From CAZJHX01 sp964545715 (lineage in GTDB: Bacteria; Myxococcota_A; UBA9042; GCA-2863065), in contig CAZJHX010000057.1 in assembly GCA_964545715.1 (NCBI GenBank), forward strand, positions 1 to 62,131: a stretch of 62,131 bases of DNA, read 5' to 3'. A model generated the notes under the pieces. It was not told the origin of the DNA. It made no database searches and saw only the letters and a list, made by a program, of their open reading frames with translations. This document shows positions 49,285-56,932 of this stretch, one piece after another; the stretch's first letter is position 1, and each line of letters starts with the position of its first letter. The position numbers and the translations under genes were made by a program.

Positions 49285-52200
49285 CTATTCGTCGTCGTCG
49301 CAGCTGCTGATGACATGGTCGACAAACGTGCCGAAGCCGGTGCCGCCCTTGGATGACTTGAACCTGAACGTGACCGGCACAGTCAGCCCGTTGTAGGCGC
49401 CCAGCGGGATCGACTGCTGGCCGAAGGTCGCCCCGCTGTTGTTGCACTTCTCGTACAGCTTGTCGTCGCCCACCGACACGGTGAACACGTCGTCGGCGCA
49501 GGATTGGTTATTGACCTCCTGCAGGACGCGGAAGTTCAGCACGCCCCCGTCGCAGGCCTTTACGGCGATTGTCGCGGTCGTGTCCACCGGGCCCTTATCG
49601 TATTTGTTGGTCGCCGGGCTGCCGCAGTGCAGGCTGCGCGTCCCGCTGAACTGCTTGGCGGTGGAGATGTGCCAGAACGAGTCCTTGTTGGTGGACTCCA
49701 CCGCAAAGTTGAAGGCGTGGTTGTCGTCGAAGTTCTCCGTCGGCTTGCCGCACTCCAGGTTCGCCAATACCGCCACGTCGTCGACGTAGACGCCCTCGGC
49801 CGTGCCGGAGCTGCCGCCCGCGCTGAACTCGAAGCTGGGCTGGATATCCTGGCTGAAGAACTCGGTCAGCGAGACCCCGATATCGATGAACTGCCCGCCC
49901 GTCGACTGGCAGAACTGAGCCATGATCTTGTTGCCCACCTTGATGCGCAGCACGTCCTTGGCGCAGCCCTGGTCAGCCACGTCCATGTACAGCCGGAACA
50001 CCAGCGTGGACTCGGTGCTGTTGGGGATGCGCACCTTGGGCAGGTTGGCCTTCATGACCCCCGCGCCGTGGTTGTAGTGCCCGTCCTTGACGTTGCCCGC
50101 GTACATCGACTGTCCGCCGGTCGACGACTGCTTGGTCGCCACGTTCCAGAACAGGTTGTTGTTGTTGCTGCTGAAGGTCCAGCCCTGCGCTGACGAGTTG
50201 GCGTTGTCCGCCGGCATGTCGTCAAAGTTCTCACCGTAGCCCTGGTTGGGCGGCGCCGGTGCAAAGCTGCATTTGCCCGCCAGGCACAGCCCGCCCGAGC
50301 AGCCCGCGTGGTTTTCGCAGTCCGCATGGGCCGCGCACGTTGTCCCCGAGCACGAGCCCTGGGTTACCACCAGGTTGTCCAGCCAGACGCCTTGTCCCGC
50401 GTTTTGGAAGTCGTCGCCCGTCTCCATCACGAAGTCCACGTCCACCGTGCGGCCCGCAAACGCCGACACGTCCACGTGCACGCGCTTCCAGCCAAACGTC
50501 GCCTGGCACTCCTGCGCGACCTGATCGCCGTCCACGCGGATGGTCAGCACGTCAAAGTCGCAATCCGCGCCGTCCTCCACGTCGATGAACACGTTGAAGC
50601 TCAGCACCGCCGGTCCGTACGGCACCGACAGGCTCTTCAACGTGGCCGTGGAGTTGACCTCGCCGTAGTCATACGTGTGGGTCTGGGCATTGCCCCAGTA
50701 CAGCGAGTGCCCCGGGCTGACGTACTTGGTCGTGTCCAGCTGCCACGTCACGTCCTCGTTGTCGGACTCAAACTCGAAGCCGGCCGCCGCCCCGGAGTCG
50801 AACGTCTCTTCCAGGAAAATTGAGCCCGTCGGCGTGTTCACGCACGCCGAGTCCTTGCAGGAGTCGTCCGTGCACACGCTGCCGTCGTCGCAGTCGGCGT
50901 CCTCGGTGCAACAGAACGGCGCCGCGGTCGACGGGATGCACACCGCCTCGTCGCACGTACCCGCAATCGTGCACTCGTCCCCGTCGTCGCACGGGTTGTC
51001 GTTGTTGAAGTAGAAGCACCCCGAGGTCACGTCGCACAGGTCGTCCGTGCACACGTTGCCGTCGTCGCAGTCCGCCTCGCCCGTACCCAGGCACAGCAGG
51101 TTGTTGCAGACGTCGCCGCTTGTGCAGGGGTTGCCGTCATCGCAGTCCGCCGTGCTCGGCGCGTAGCTGCAGCCGCCCAGCGGGTCACAGGAGTCCAACG
51201 TACACGGGTTGGAGTCGTCGCACGCCAGACCCTCGGGTCCGGCCTTGCAGGCCCCGCTCTCGCAGACATCGCCCAGCGTGCAGGCGTCGCCGTCGTTGCA
51301 CGCCCCGTCCTGGTTGGTAAACACGCACCCATCCGCCTGCGTGCACGTATCAGCCGTACACTCGTTGCCGTCGTTGCACACCAGCGGCTGCCCGGTCTGG
51401 CACTCGCCATCCACGCATGGATCCAGCGTGGTACACGGGTCGCCGTCATCGCACAGCTGGCTGTTGTTCAAGTTCTTGCAGCCGCCGTCCGTTGGGTCAC
51501 ACAGGTCGTCCGTACACGGGTTGTTGTCGTTGCAGTTGGCCGGCACCGTGCCCTTGCACGCCCCGTCTTTGCAGGTGTCGGACGTCGTGCACGAGTTGCT
51601 GTCGTCGCAGGGCTTGGTGTTGTTTGTGACCACGCAGCCGGTCGCCGGATCGCAAAGCTCGGTCGTACAGTCATTGCTGTCGTCGCACTGCGTCTGGCCG
51701 GTGAACTGACACACCCCCAGCGTGCAATGATCACCCACGGTGCACTCGTTGCCGTCGCTGCAGGCGCCCTCGTTCGGAGTGGACACGCACCCGACAAACG
51801 GGTTGCACAAATCCGTCGTACACACGTTGTTGTCGTCGCACTCCAGCGCGGGCCCGGGCGCGCACACGCCGGCATCACACACGTCGCTTGTGCTGCACTC
51901 GTCGCCGTCGTCGCAGTCCCCATCCACCGGCGCGTTTACGCAGCCGCCCTGCGCCGACGCACAGGAGTCCGCCGTGCACGGGCTGCCGTCATCGCAGTCG
52001 GGCGCGCCCTTGCCCACGCAGTCGCCCTGGAAACAGATGTCGCTGGTCGTACATGCGTCGTTGTCGCTGCATGGCAGGCCTACGTTGACGTGTGTGCACC
52101 CTGTCAGCGCCCCACAGCCATCCACCGTGCAGGGGTTGTTGTCGTCACAATCCGTCGGCTGCGTGCCCTGACACGCACCGGCCGAGCACTCATCAAACGT

Positions 52201-54087
52201 CGTGCACAGATTGCCGTCGTCGCACGCGCCTCCGTCGACCGGCTCGTGCGTGCAGCCGCCGTCTGCGTCGCACCCGTCCGTCGTGCACGGGTCCTCATCG
52301 TCGCACTCCGGCGCGCCCTCGCCCGTACAGTCCCCGTTTTCGCAGGTGTCGGTGGTCGTACACGCGTCGGCGTCGTCACAGACCAGCCCGTTCTCCTGAG
52401 CCGTCTGCGCGCACTCGCCCGTCCCGGTGTCGCAGGTGTTCTTGGAGCAGGTCGTGTCATCGGTCGTGTCGCACACCACGACCGTGTCCAAGTCCACTTT
52501 GCACGAGAACGGGAAGCTGTTCTTGTCGCAGATCAGCGTGCCGTTGCACACGTCCCCATCCTCGAACTCCGCGCAGTCCGCATCCGCCTCGCACCCACAC
52601 GTGCTCTCGCCGCCCACGCACAGCCCCTCCGTGCACAGGTCGCCCTCCGAGCAGTCGTTGCCGTCCTCGCACGGCGCGACGTTGTCCAGGTGATCGCACC
52701 CCGAGACCGCATCGCAGCTGTCATCGGTGCACACGTTGCCGTCGTCACAGTCCAGCGTCGACGTACCTGCACAGCCCCCGTCCTTGCACTGGTCGTTCAG
52801 GGTGCACAGGTTTTTGTCGCTGCACGGCGCGGTGTTGTTCGTGGTCGTGCAGCCGGTGCCGGCGTCACACGCGTCGTCCGTGCACGGGTTGTTGTCGTTG
52901 CACAGCAGCGGGGCGCCCGGCACGCAGGTGTTCCCCAGGCAGGCGTCGTTGGTTGTGCACGCGTCGCCGTCGTCGCACGGCGCGGTATTGGCCGCGTGGA
53001 AGCAGCCGTCTTCCAGGGTGCAGGAGTCATCGGTGCAGGGGTTGCCGTCGTCGCAGTCCACGCCGTCGCCCTTGCACACACCGCCGGTGCATGTGTCCGC
53101 GGTCGTACACTCGTCTCCGTCGTCGCAGATCACGGCGTCCGCCTCGGCCGCGTTCTGGCACCCATCCAGCGCGTTGCAGCTGTCCACCGTGCACGGCTCG
53201 TCGTCGTCACAGTCCAGCGCCTCACCCGCGCAATAGCCGTTGGAGCACGCGTCGTCCGACGTGCACACGCTGCCGTCGTCGCACGGGTCGCCCGGCTTCA
53301 CCGGCACCAACTCACACGTCCCGGTGGCCTTCACGCACACGTTCTCCAGGCACGCCGTTCCGACGCCCGGGTCGCAGTTGATCAGTGAATCCGGATCGAC
53401 GACGCACACGTTAGCCAGGCAGACCAGCGTGCCGTTGCAGGCGTTGCCGTCCTCTTTGGGCGCACAGTCGACGTCGGTCTCACACGGGCACGTGAAGTCG
53501 CCGCCGCCGCACGCGCCGTCGCCGCACACGGTGTTTTCGGTGCAGATGTTGTCGTCGTCACAGGCGATCCCATCGTCCGGCGCGGTCACGCATTCGCCGG
53601 TCTCCGCGTCACAGCTGTCGGTCGTGCACGGGTTCTCGTCGTCGCAGATCACCGCCTTGCCCGCGCACGCGCTGGCAGCACTGCACGCATCGTCCACGGT
53701 GCACGCGTTGCCGTCATCGCAGGCTACGCCGTCCTGGTCCGCCTCGACCTCGCACTGCCCCGCGATGCACGCCGCATGCTCACACTGACCCGGCTCGACC
53801 TTGTCGACGCACTGGTCGTCGGTCTCGCATTCGTCCGGCGTGCCCGTGTCCACCGTCACGTCGGCGTCGTCGTCGTCCCCCGAGTCGGTGCCGTCGTCGG
53901 CGACATCCGGGTCGCCGTCGCTCGTCTCGCTGTCCACGACATCCGGGGTGTCTTCTTCCCCCGTGTCCGTCGTCGGGTTGATGTCCAGCGTCCCATCCAG
54001 GGGATCATCGTCACCGCATCCAGCGGCCGTCAGGGCCACCAGAACCGCTACGCCGAACCATACTGGTCCTCGCTTCCATCCGATCAT
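49285..54087 (-). CDS. 1600-aa Cys-repeat surface lipoprotein with C-terminal jelly-roll domains
   Basis: A giant surface lipoprotein. The signal ends TAAGC (Cys24). An acidic Asp/Thr/Ser linker (about 26-85) leads to about 36 Cys modules of the CDDGNPCT family (about 85-1090). Three related beta-sandwich domains follow at about 1090-1245, 1280-1430 and 1445-1597, starting FLEETFDS, YGENFDD and PTENFDD. These resemble MAM/lectin-like jelly-rolls. The modules fall into two types that alternate, with 5 or 4 residues between the last two cysteines. Two variant modules break the array (CNGTLVC/CNGTLIC). ATG 54087 has AAGG upstream and a TATAAA -10 at 54123-54128. Likely a surface adhesin or stalk; predatory attachment is inference. 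Confidence 0.9.
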   Translation of the reverse strand: MIGWKRGPVWFGVAVLVALTAAGCGDDDPLDGTLDINPTTDTGEEDTPDVVDSETSDGDPDVADDGTDSGDDDDADVTVDTGTPDECETDDQCVDKVEPGQCEHAACIAGQCEVEADQDGVACDDGNACTVDDACSAASACAGKAVICDDENPCTTDSCDAETGECVTAPDDGIACDDDNICTENTVCGDGACGGGDFTCPCETDVDCAPKEDGNACNGTLVCLANVCVVDPDSLINCDPGVGTACLENVCVKATGTCELVPVKPGDPCDDGSVCTSDDACSNGYCAGEALDCDDDEPCTVDSCNALDGCQNAAEADAVICDDGDECTTADTCTGGVCKGDGVDCDDGNPCTDDSCTLEDGCFHAANTAPCDDGDACTTNDACLGNTCVPGAPLLCNDNNPCTDDACDAGTGCTTTNNTAPCSDKNLCTLNDQCKDGGCAGTSTLDCDDGNVCTDDSCDAVSGCDHLDNVAPCEDGNDCSEGDLCTEGLCVGGESTCGCEADADCAEFEDGDVCNGTLICDKNSFPFSCKVDLDTVVVCDTTDDTTCSKNTCDTGTGECAQTAQENGLVCDDADACTTTDTCENGDCTGEGAPECDDEDPCTTDGCDADGGCTHEPVDGGACDDGNLCTTFDECSAGACQGTQPTDCDDNNPCTVDGCGALTGCTHVNVGLPCSDNDACTTSDICFQGDCVGKGAPDCDDGSPCTADSCASAQGGCVNAPVDGDCDDGDECSTSDVCDAGVCAPGPALECDDNNVCTTDLCNPFVGCVSTPNEGACSDGNECTVGDHCTLGVCQFTGQTQCDDSNDCTTELCDPATGCVVTNNTKPCDDSNSCTTSDTCKDGACKGTVPANCNDNNPCTDDLCDPTDGGCKNLNNSQLCDDGDPCTTLDPCVDGECQTGQPLVCNDGNECTADTCTQADGCVFTNQDGACNDGDACTLGDVCESGACKAGPEGLACDDSNPCTLDSCDPLGGCSYAPSTADCDDGNPCTSGDVCNNLLCLGTGEADCDDGNVCTDDLCDVTSGCFYFNNDNPCDDGDECTIAGTCDEAVCIPSTAAPFCCTEDADCDDGSVCTDDSCKDSACVNTPTGSIFLEETFDSGAAAGFEFESDNEDVTWQLDTTKYVSPGHSLYWGNAQTHTYDYGEVNSTATLKSLSVPYGPAVLSFNVFIDVEDGADCDFDVLTIRVDGDQVAQECQATFGWKRVHVDVSAFAGRTVDVDFVMETGDDFQNAGQGVWLDNLVVTQGSCSGTTCAAHADCENHAGCSGGLCLAGKCSFAPAPPNQGYGENFDDMPADNANSSAQGWTFSSNNNNLFWNVATKQSSTGGQSMYAGNVKDGHYNHGAGVMKANLPKVRIPNSTESTLVFRLYMDVADQGCAKDVLRIKVGNKIMAQFCQSTGGQFIDIGVSLTEFFSQDIQPSFEFSAGGSSGTAEGVYVDDVAVLANLECGKPTENFDDNHAFNFAVESTNKDSFWHISTAKQFSGTRSLHCGSPATNKYDKGPVDTTATIAVKACDGGVLNFRVLQEVNNQSCADDVFTVSVGDDKLYEKCNNSGATFGQQSIPLGAYNGLTVPVTFRFKSSKGGTGFGTFVDHVISSCDDDE
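50830..53770 (-). repeat. Array of about 36 CDDGNPCT-type Cys modules
   Basis: Each unit of roughly 60-66 bases encodes C-D-D-G/N-x-x-C-T-x-x-D-x-C plus a GC-containing tail. Type A units end with five residues between the last two Cys (such as CTTSDTC), type B with four (such as CTDDLC). A and B alternate through almost the full array. Two variant units with a CNGTL core lie near 53400-53470 and 52480-52560. Confidence 0.85.
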
Positions 54088-54122
54088 TTGAGCTGCCTTT
54101 TTTTTCTCGCGATCCGAGGGTG

Positions 54123-54128
54123 TTTATA
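54123..54128 (-). promoter_or_regulatory. Candidate -10 of the giant lipoprotein gene
   Basis: TATAAA on the minus strand at 54123-54128, 35 bases before the ATG, in AT-richer DNA. No good -35 is seen at the correct spacing, so only the -10 is proposed. Confidence 0.3.
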
Positions 54129-54160
54129 CCGTAAGTACAGACACCAACGCGAGATACGGG

Positions 54161-54430
54161 CTACTTGTCGCCCTTCACACAGCGGGCAAACCCGGCGCAG
54201 TCCCGGGTGGTGCACTCGGCGGCGCGTGTGACCTCAGGCGCCTTCTCGGGGTCGGACCGCATCGACTCGCAGACCGATCGGCACAGCTCGCTGCGCTTCT
54301 CGGCCGTCTTGAAGTTCTCCTCATGTTCGCTGCACGCGGCCTGCTTGTCGCACAGTCGCGCGCACTCCGACTTGCACCCGCCCACAGCGACTGCACAGGC
54401 GATGGCGGCAGCGATCAGCAGCGTACGCAC
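54161..54430 (-). CDS. Small Cys-rich lipoprotein
   Basis: An 89-aa lipoprotein (lipobox VGGC, Cys19) with seven further cysteines (CARLC, C in KQAAC, CRSVC, CTTRDC, FARC), suggesting a disulfide-packed small domain. It starts three bases after the acyl-CoA dehydrogenase stop, so it is probably cotranscribed with it. I do not recognise the family; similar short Cys lipoproteins occur in Myxococcota. It is not related to the large Cys-repeat proteins. Function unknown. Confidence 0.75.
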   Translation of the reverse strand: MRTLLIAAAIACAVAVGGCKSECARLCDKQAACSEHEENFKTAEKRSELCRSVCESMRSDPEKAPEVTRAAECTTRDCAGFARCVKGDK

Positions 54431-54433
54431 CTC

Positions 54434-56233
54434 TTAGAAGTCCATCTCGAGGGCGCTTCGATCGTCCGATCGAATAGAACTGACCAGCCCGTCGATGCGC
54501 GGCAGCAGATGGTTCACAAAGAAGCGCGCGGACGTGACCTTGCCCGCGTAGAAACGCTGCTCGCCCGGGGTCAGGTCACCCTTGCTCATGCGCTCGGTCG
54601 CGATGGCCGCCTGTTCCACCAGAATGCGCGCCATCACCACGTCGCCGAAGACCTCCAGGTACGAGCTGGCGTGCAGGACGGGGTAGTAGATGTCGCCCTT
54701 CATGCCCGCCTGGCCCAGCTCCATCGACACGGTGGCCAGCGTGTTCTTTGCGGCCTCCACCGGCCCGATAAGGGCCTTCAGTTGCTCGTTTTCGCTGTTC
54801 TTATGCGCCGCGATGAACTCGTTCATCCAGCCGATAAACGTCATGAGCATCATGCCGCCCTTGCGCGCGACCTTCCGGCCCAGCAGATCCAGCGCCTGGA
54901 TGCCGTTTGTGCCCTCGTAGATGGCCGCGATCTTCACGTCGCGCAGCAGGCCCTCGACCTCGTATTCGCGGATGTAGCCGTAGCCGCCGTGCACCATGAT
55001 CGCCAGGTCGGTCACGTCAAACGCGCGATAGGAACCGTACGCTTTGCAGATCGGCGTCAGGATCTCGACAAGGTGCTTGTACCGCTCCCGATCCCGATCG
55101 TCTGTGGCGGTGTGCTGGCGGTCCACAAAGCTGGCCGTCATCAGCAGCAGCGCGCGTGTGCCCTCGGAGTAGGCCTTCATCGTCATCAGCATGCGGCGCA
55201 CGTCCGGGTGCTTGATGATCGCCACGCGCTCCGCCAGCGGGTCTTTCATCGACGCCACATCGGTGCCCTGCACGCGCTCTTTGGCGTAGTCCAGCGCCAG
55301 CTGGTACGCGAAGTTCGAGATGCCCGACGCCTGCAGCCCCACCGCGATGCGCGCCTCGTTCATCATCAAGAACATGTGGCGGATGCCCTCGCCCTCTGCG
55401 CCGATGATCTCGCCGTAGCAGTCGTCGTTGTCGCCAAAGCTCAGGGACGTGGTCGGGGACCCGTGCAGTCCCATCTTGTCCTCGAGCGCCGTGACGGCCA
55501 CGTCGTTGCCGCCGCTGCCGTCCAGGCGCGCAAACGGCACGATAAACAGCGACACGCCCTTGATCCCGGGAGGCGCATCAGGGGTCTTGGCCAGCACCAG
55601 GTGGATGACGTTCTCGGTGACGTCCTGGTCCCCCGCGCTGATGAAGATCTTGCTGCCCGTGATCTTGTAGCGACCGTCCGCCTGCTTGATCGCGCCGGCG
55701 CGCAGATCGCCCACCGCCGAGCCGGCCTGGGGCTCCGTCAGGCACATGGTGCCGCCCCACGTGCCGTTGTACATGTTCTCGCAGTACACCTTGACCTGCT
55801 CCGGCGTACCGGCGGCCTCGATCACGCGCCCCGCAGCCCGCGCCAGGCCCGGGACAAAGGCAAAGGACGGGCATGCGCCGATGAACAGGTCGATGCACAG
55901 GGCCGCGATCGTGTGCGGCAGGCCCTGACCGCCCAGCTCCGGGCTGAGACCAACGCCCGCCCAGCCACCGCGGCTGTACTTCTTGAAGACCGAGTGAAAG
56001 GTCTCGGGCAGCGTCACGCGCCCATTCTCGCCCAGCGCCGCGTGCTGCTTCTCCACGGCCTCCTGCAGGGGGTGCACCACGGTGGTGGCAAACTTCGCGC
56101 ACTCGTTGACCACCATGTCGAAGTCGTCCCAGGTGAAGTCCTCGTAAGGCGCGGACTCGGTCAGCTCCTGGATGCGCAGCTGCTCCTTGAGGATGAAGCG
56201 GACATCTCTGAGATCAACCTTGTATTCGGACAT
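54434..56233 (-). CDS. Acyl-CoA dehydrogenase (long, 600-aa class)
   Basis: A 599-aa flavoprotein of the FAD-dependent acyl-CoA dehydrogenase family. The middle domain has CLTEPQAGSAVGDL (FAD/acyl-CoA binding) and the C-terminal catalytic base region is IYEGTNGIQALDLLGRK. GYGYIREYEVEGLLRDVKI precedes it. The extra C-terminal 130 residues match the longer class (with the added C-terminal domain), which oxidises medium or long acyl-CoAs or alkylsuccinyl/methylthio acyl-CoA. It supplies enoyl-CoA in beta-oxidation, and so can feed the PHA genes in the same window. The ATG has a GAGGAG-like site. It follows the small duplicated-Cys lipoprotein by 94 bases and is followed by the small Cys lipoprotein. 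Confidence 0.93.
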   Translation of the reverse strand: MSEYKVDLRDVRFILKEQLRIQELTESAPYEDFTWDDFDMVVNECAKFATTVVHPLQEAVEKQHAALGENGRVTLPETFHSVFKKYSRGGWAGVGLSPELGGQGLPHTIAALCIDLFIGACPSFAFVPGLARAAGRVIEAAGTPEQVKVYCENMYNGTWGGTMCLTEPQAGSAVGDLRAGAIKQADGRYKITGSKIFISAGDQDVTENVIHLVLAKTPDAPPGIKGVSLFIVPFARLDGSGGNDVAVTALEDKMGLHGSPTTSLSFGDNDDCYGEIIGAEGEGIRHMFLMMNEARIAVGLQASGISNFAYQLALDYAKERVQGTDVASMKDPLAERVAIIKHPDVRRMLMTMKAYSEGTRALLLMTASFVDRQHTATDDRDRERYKHLVEILTPICKAYGSYRAFDVTDLAIMVHGGYGYIREYEVEGLLRDVKIAAIYEGTNGIQALDLLGRKVARKGGMMLMTFIGWMNEFIAAHKNSENEQLKALIGPVEAAKNTLATVSMELGQAGMKGDIYYPVLHASSYLEVFGDVVMARILVEQAAIATERMSKGDLTPGEQRFYAGKVTSARFFVNHLLPRIDGLVSSIRSDDRSALEMDF

Positions 56234-56326
56234 GGACCTGCTCCTCTTCGTGCTCGGGTCTCACCGGGTGAATGGCGGTTCAGGGAGTAGCGCGGCTTTG
56301 GCGGGCCGTCAAGCAGCCGGCACGCG

Positions 56327-56875
56327 TTATGGGCGGCGTCGGCCCACGGATCGCGCCTCGCTCCAGCCGTCCTGGGCGCGCAGGCAGCGCGTTCCGCCAC
56401 CCAGGTCCCGACACGCGTGGCGTCGGGCACGCTCACACGCCTTTTCAGCGCTTCTGGCCTCCGCCTGTGTGCGTGTCCTGCGATCGCCTGCCGGTCGGAG
56501 CACCGCCGCGCTGCACGCATATTTGCGGCGTCCATTGGTCGTCTCCGACTCGCACTTGTCCGATGTCAGCGTCCAGCCGGACGACTGGCTGGTGCACGGC
56601 TGCCCGCCGCCGGCCTGGTCACAGGCGCGCCCGATCGCAGTACGTCGGGCCTTTCGCCTGGTGGCGTGTTCAGCCTGCGCCGCGCCGCTCTGCTCGGGCC
56701 GGTCCGGGCCGGTCACATCGGTCGCACAGACCCACACCCACGGTCCGGTCGACGGCTCGGCGACCCGTGCCCCGTCCCCGCCGGATCCGCACCCGATGGT
56801 AAGAGTTACCAACACAGTGGCGGCCAGACGTGTTTCAGACCGAACGTTTGATAGCTTTCGTAGCACGCAAGTCAT
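56327..56875 (-). CDS. Putative lipoprotein with duplicated Cys/Ala-rich module
   Basis: A 182-aa predicted lipoprotein with a lipobox-like TIGC at the end of a hydrophobic stretch (about residues 19-29). The mature part contains two similar units, each with a helix rich in Ala and Arg followed by AC-x-x-A/L-G-G-G-x-P/R-C. One lies at about 50-100 and one at about 110-170. Internal duplication argues that it is a real gene and not random antisense. ATG 56875 is chosen because the hydrophobic signal follows; upstream in-frame codons run antisense to the aconitase-family gene and have no support. It lies 94 bases before the dehydrogenase. Unknown function, moderate confidence. Confidence 0.55.
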   Translation of the reverse strand: MTCVLRKLSNVRSETRLAATVLVTLTIGCGSGGDGARVAEPSTGPWVWVCATDVTGPDRPEQSGAAQAEHATRRKARRTAIGRACDQAGGGQPCTSQSSGWTLTSDKCESETTNGRRKYACSAAVLRPAGDRRTRTQAEARSAEKACERARRHACRDLGGGTRCLRAQDGWSEARSVGRRRP

Positions 56876-56896
56876 TGAGAATGCTAAAGATTTCCC

Positions 56897-56926
56897 TTGA
56901 CAGCCCAAGCGCCTAAACGGTAGCAC
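56897..56926 (+). promoter_or_regulatory. Promoter of the aconitase-family gene
   Basis: A perfect TTGACA (56897-56902) and a weak TAGCAC (56921-56926) with 18-bp spacing. The predicted start falls on the ATG at 56933, and no ribosome site precedes it, suggesting a leaderless transcript. Confidence 0.5.
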
Positions 56927-56932
56927 TATGGC

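Noticed and set aside
51727..53388. Long plus-strand frame inside the giant Cys-repeat gene.
   Set aside because: It mirrors the repetitive Cys-module coding sequence on the other strand and is Arg/Val/Ala low-complexity with no signal or motif.
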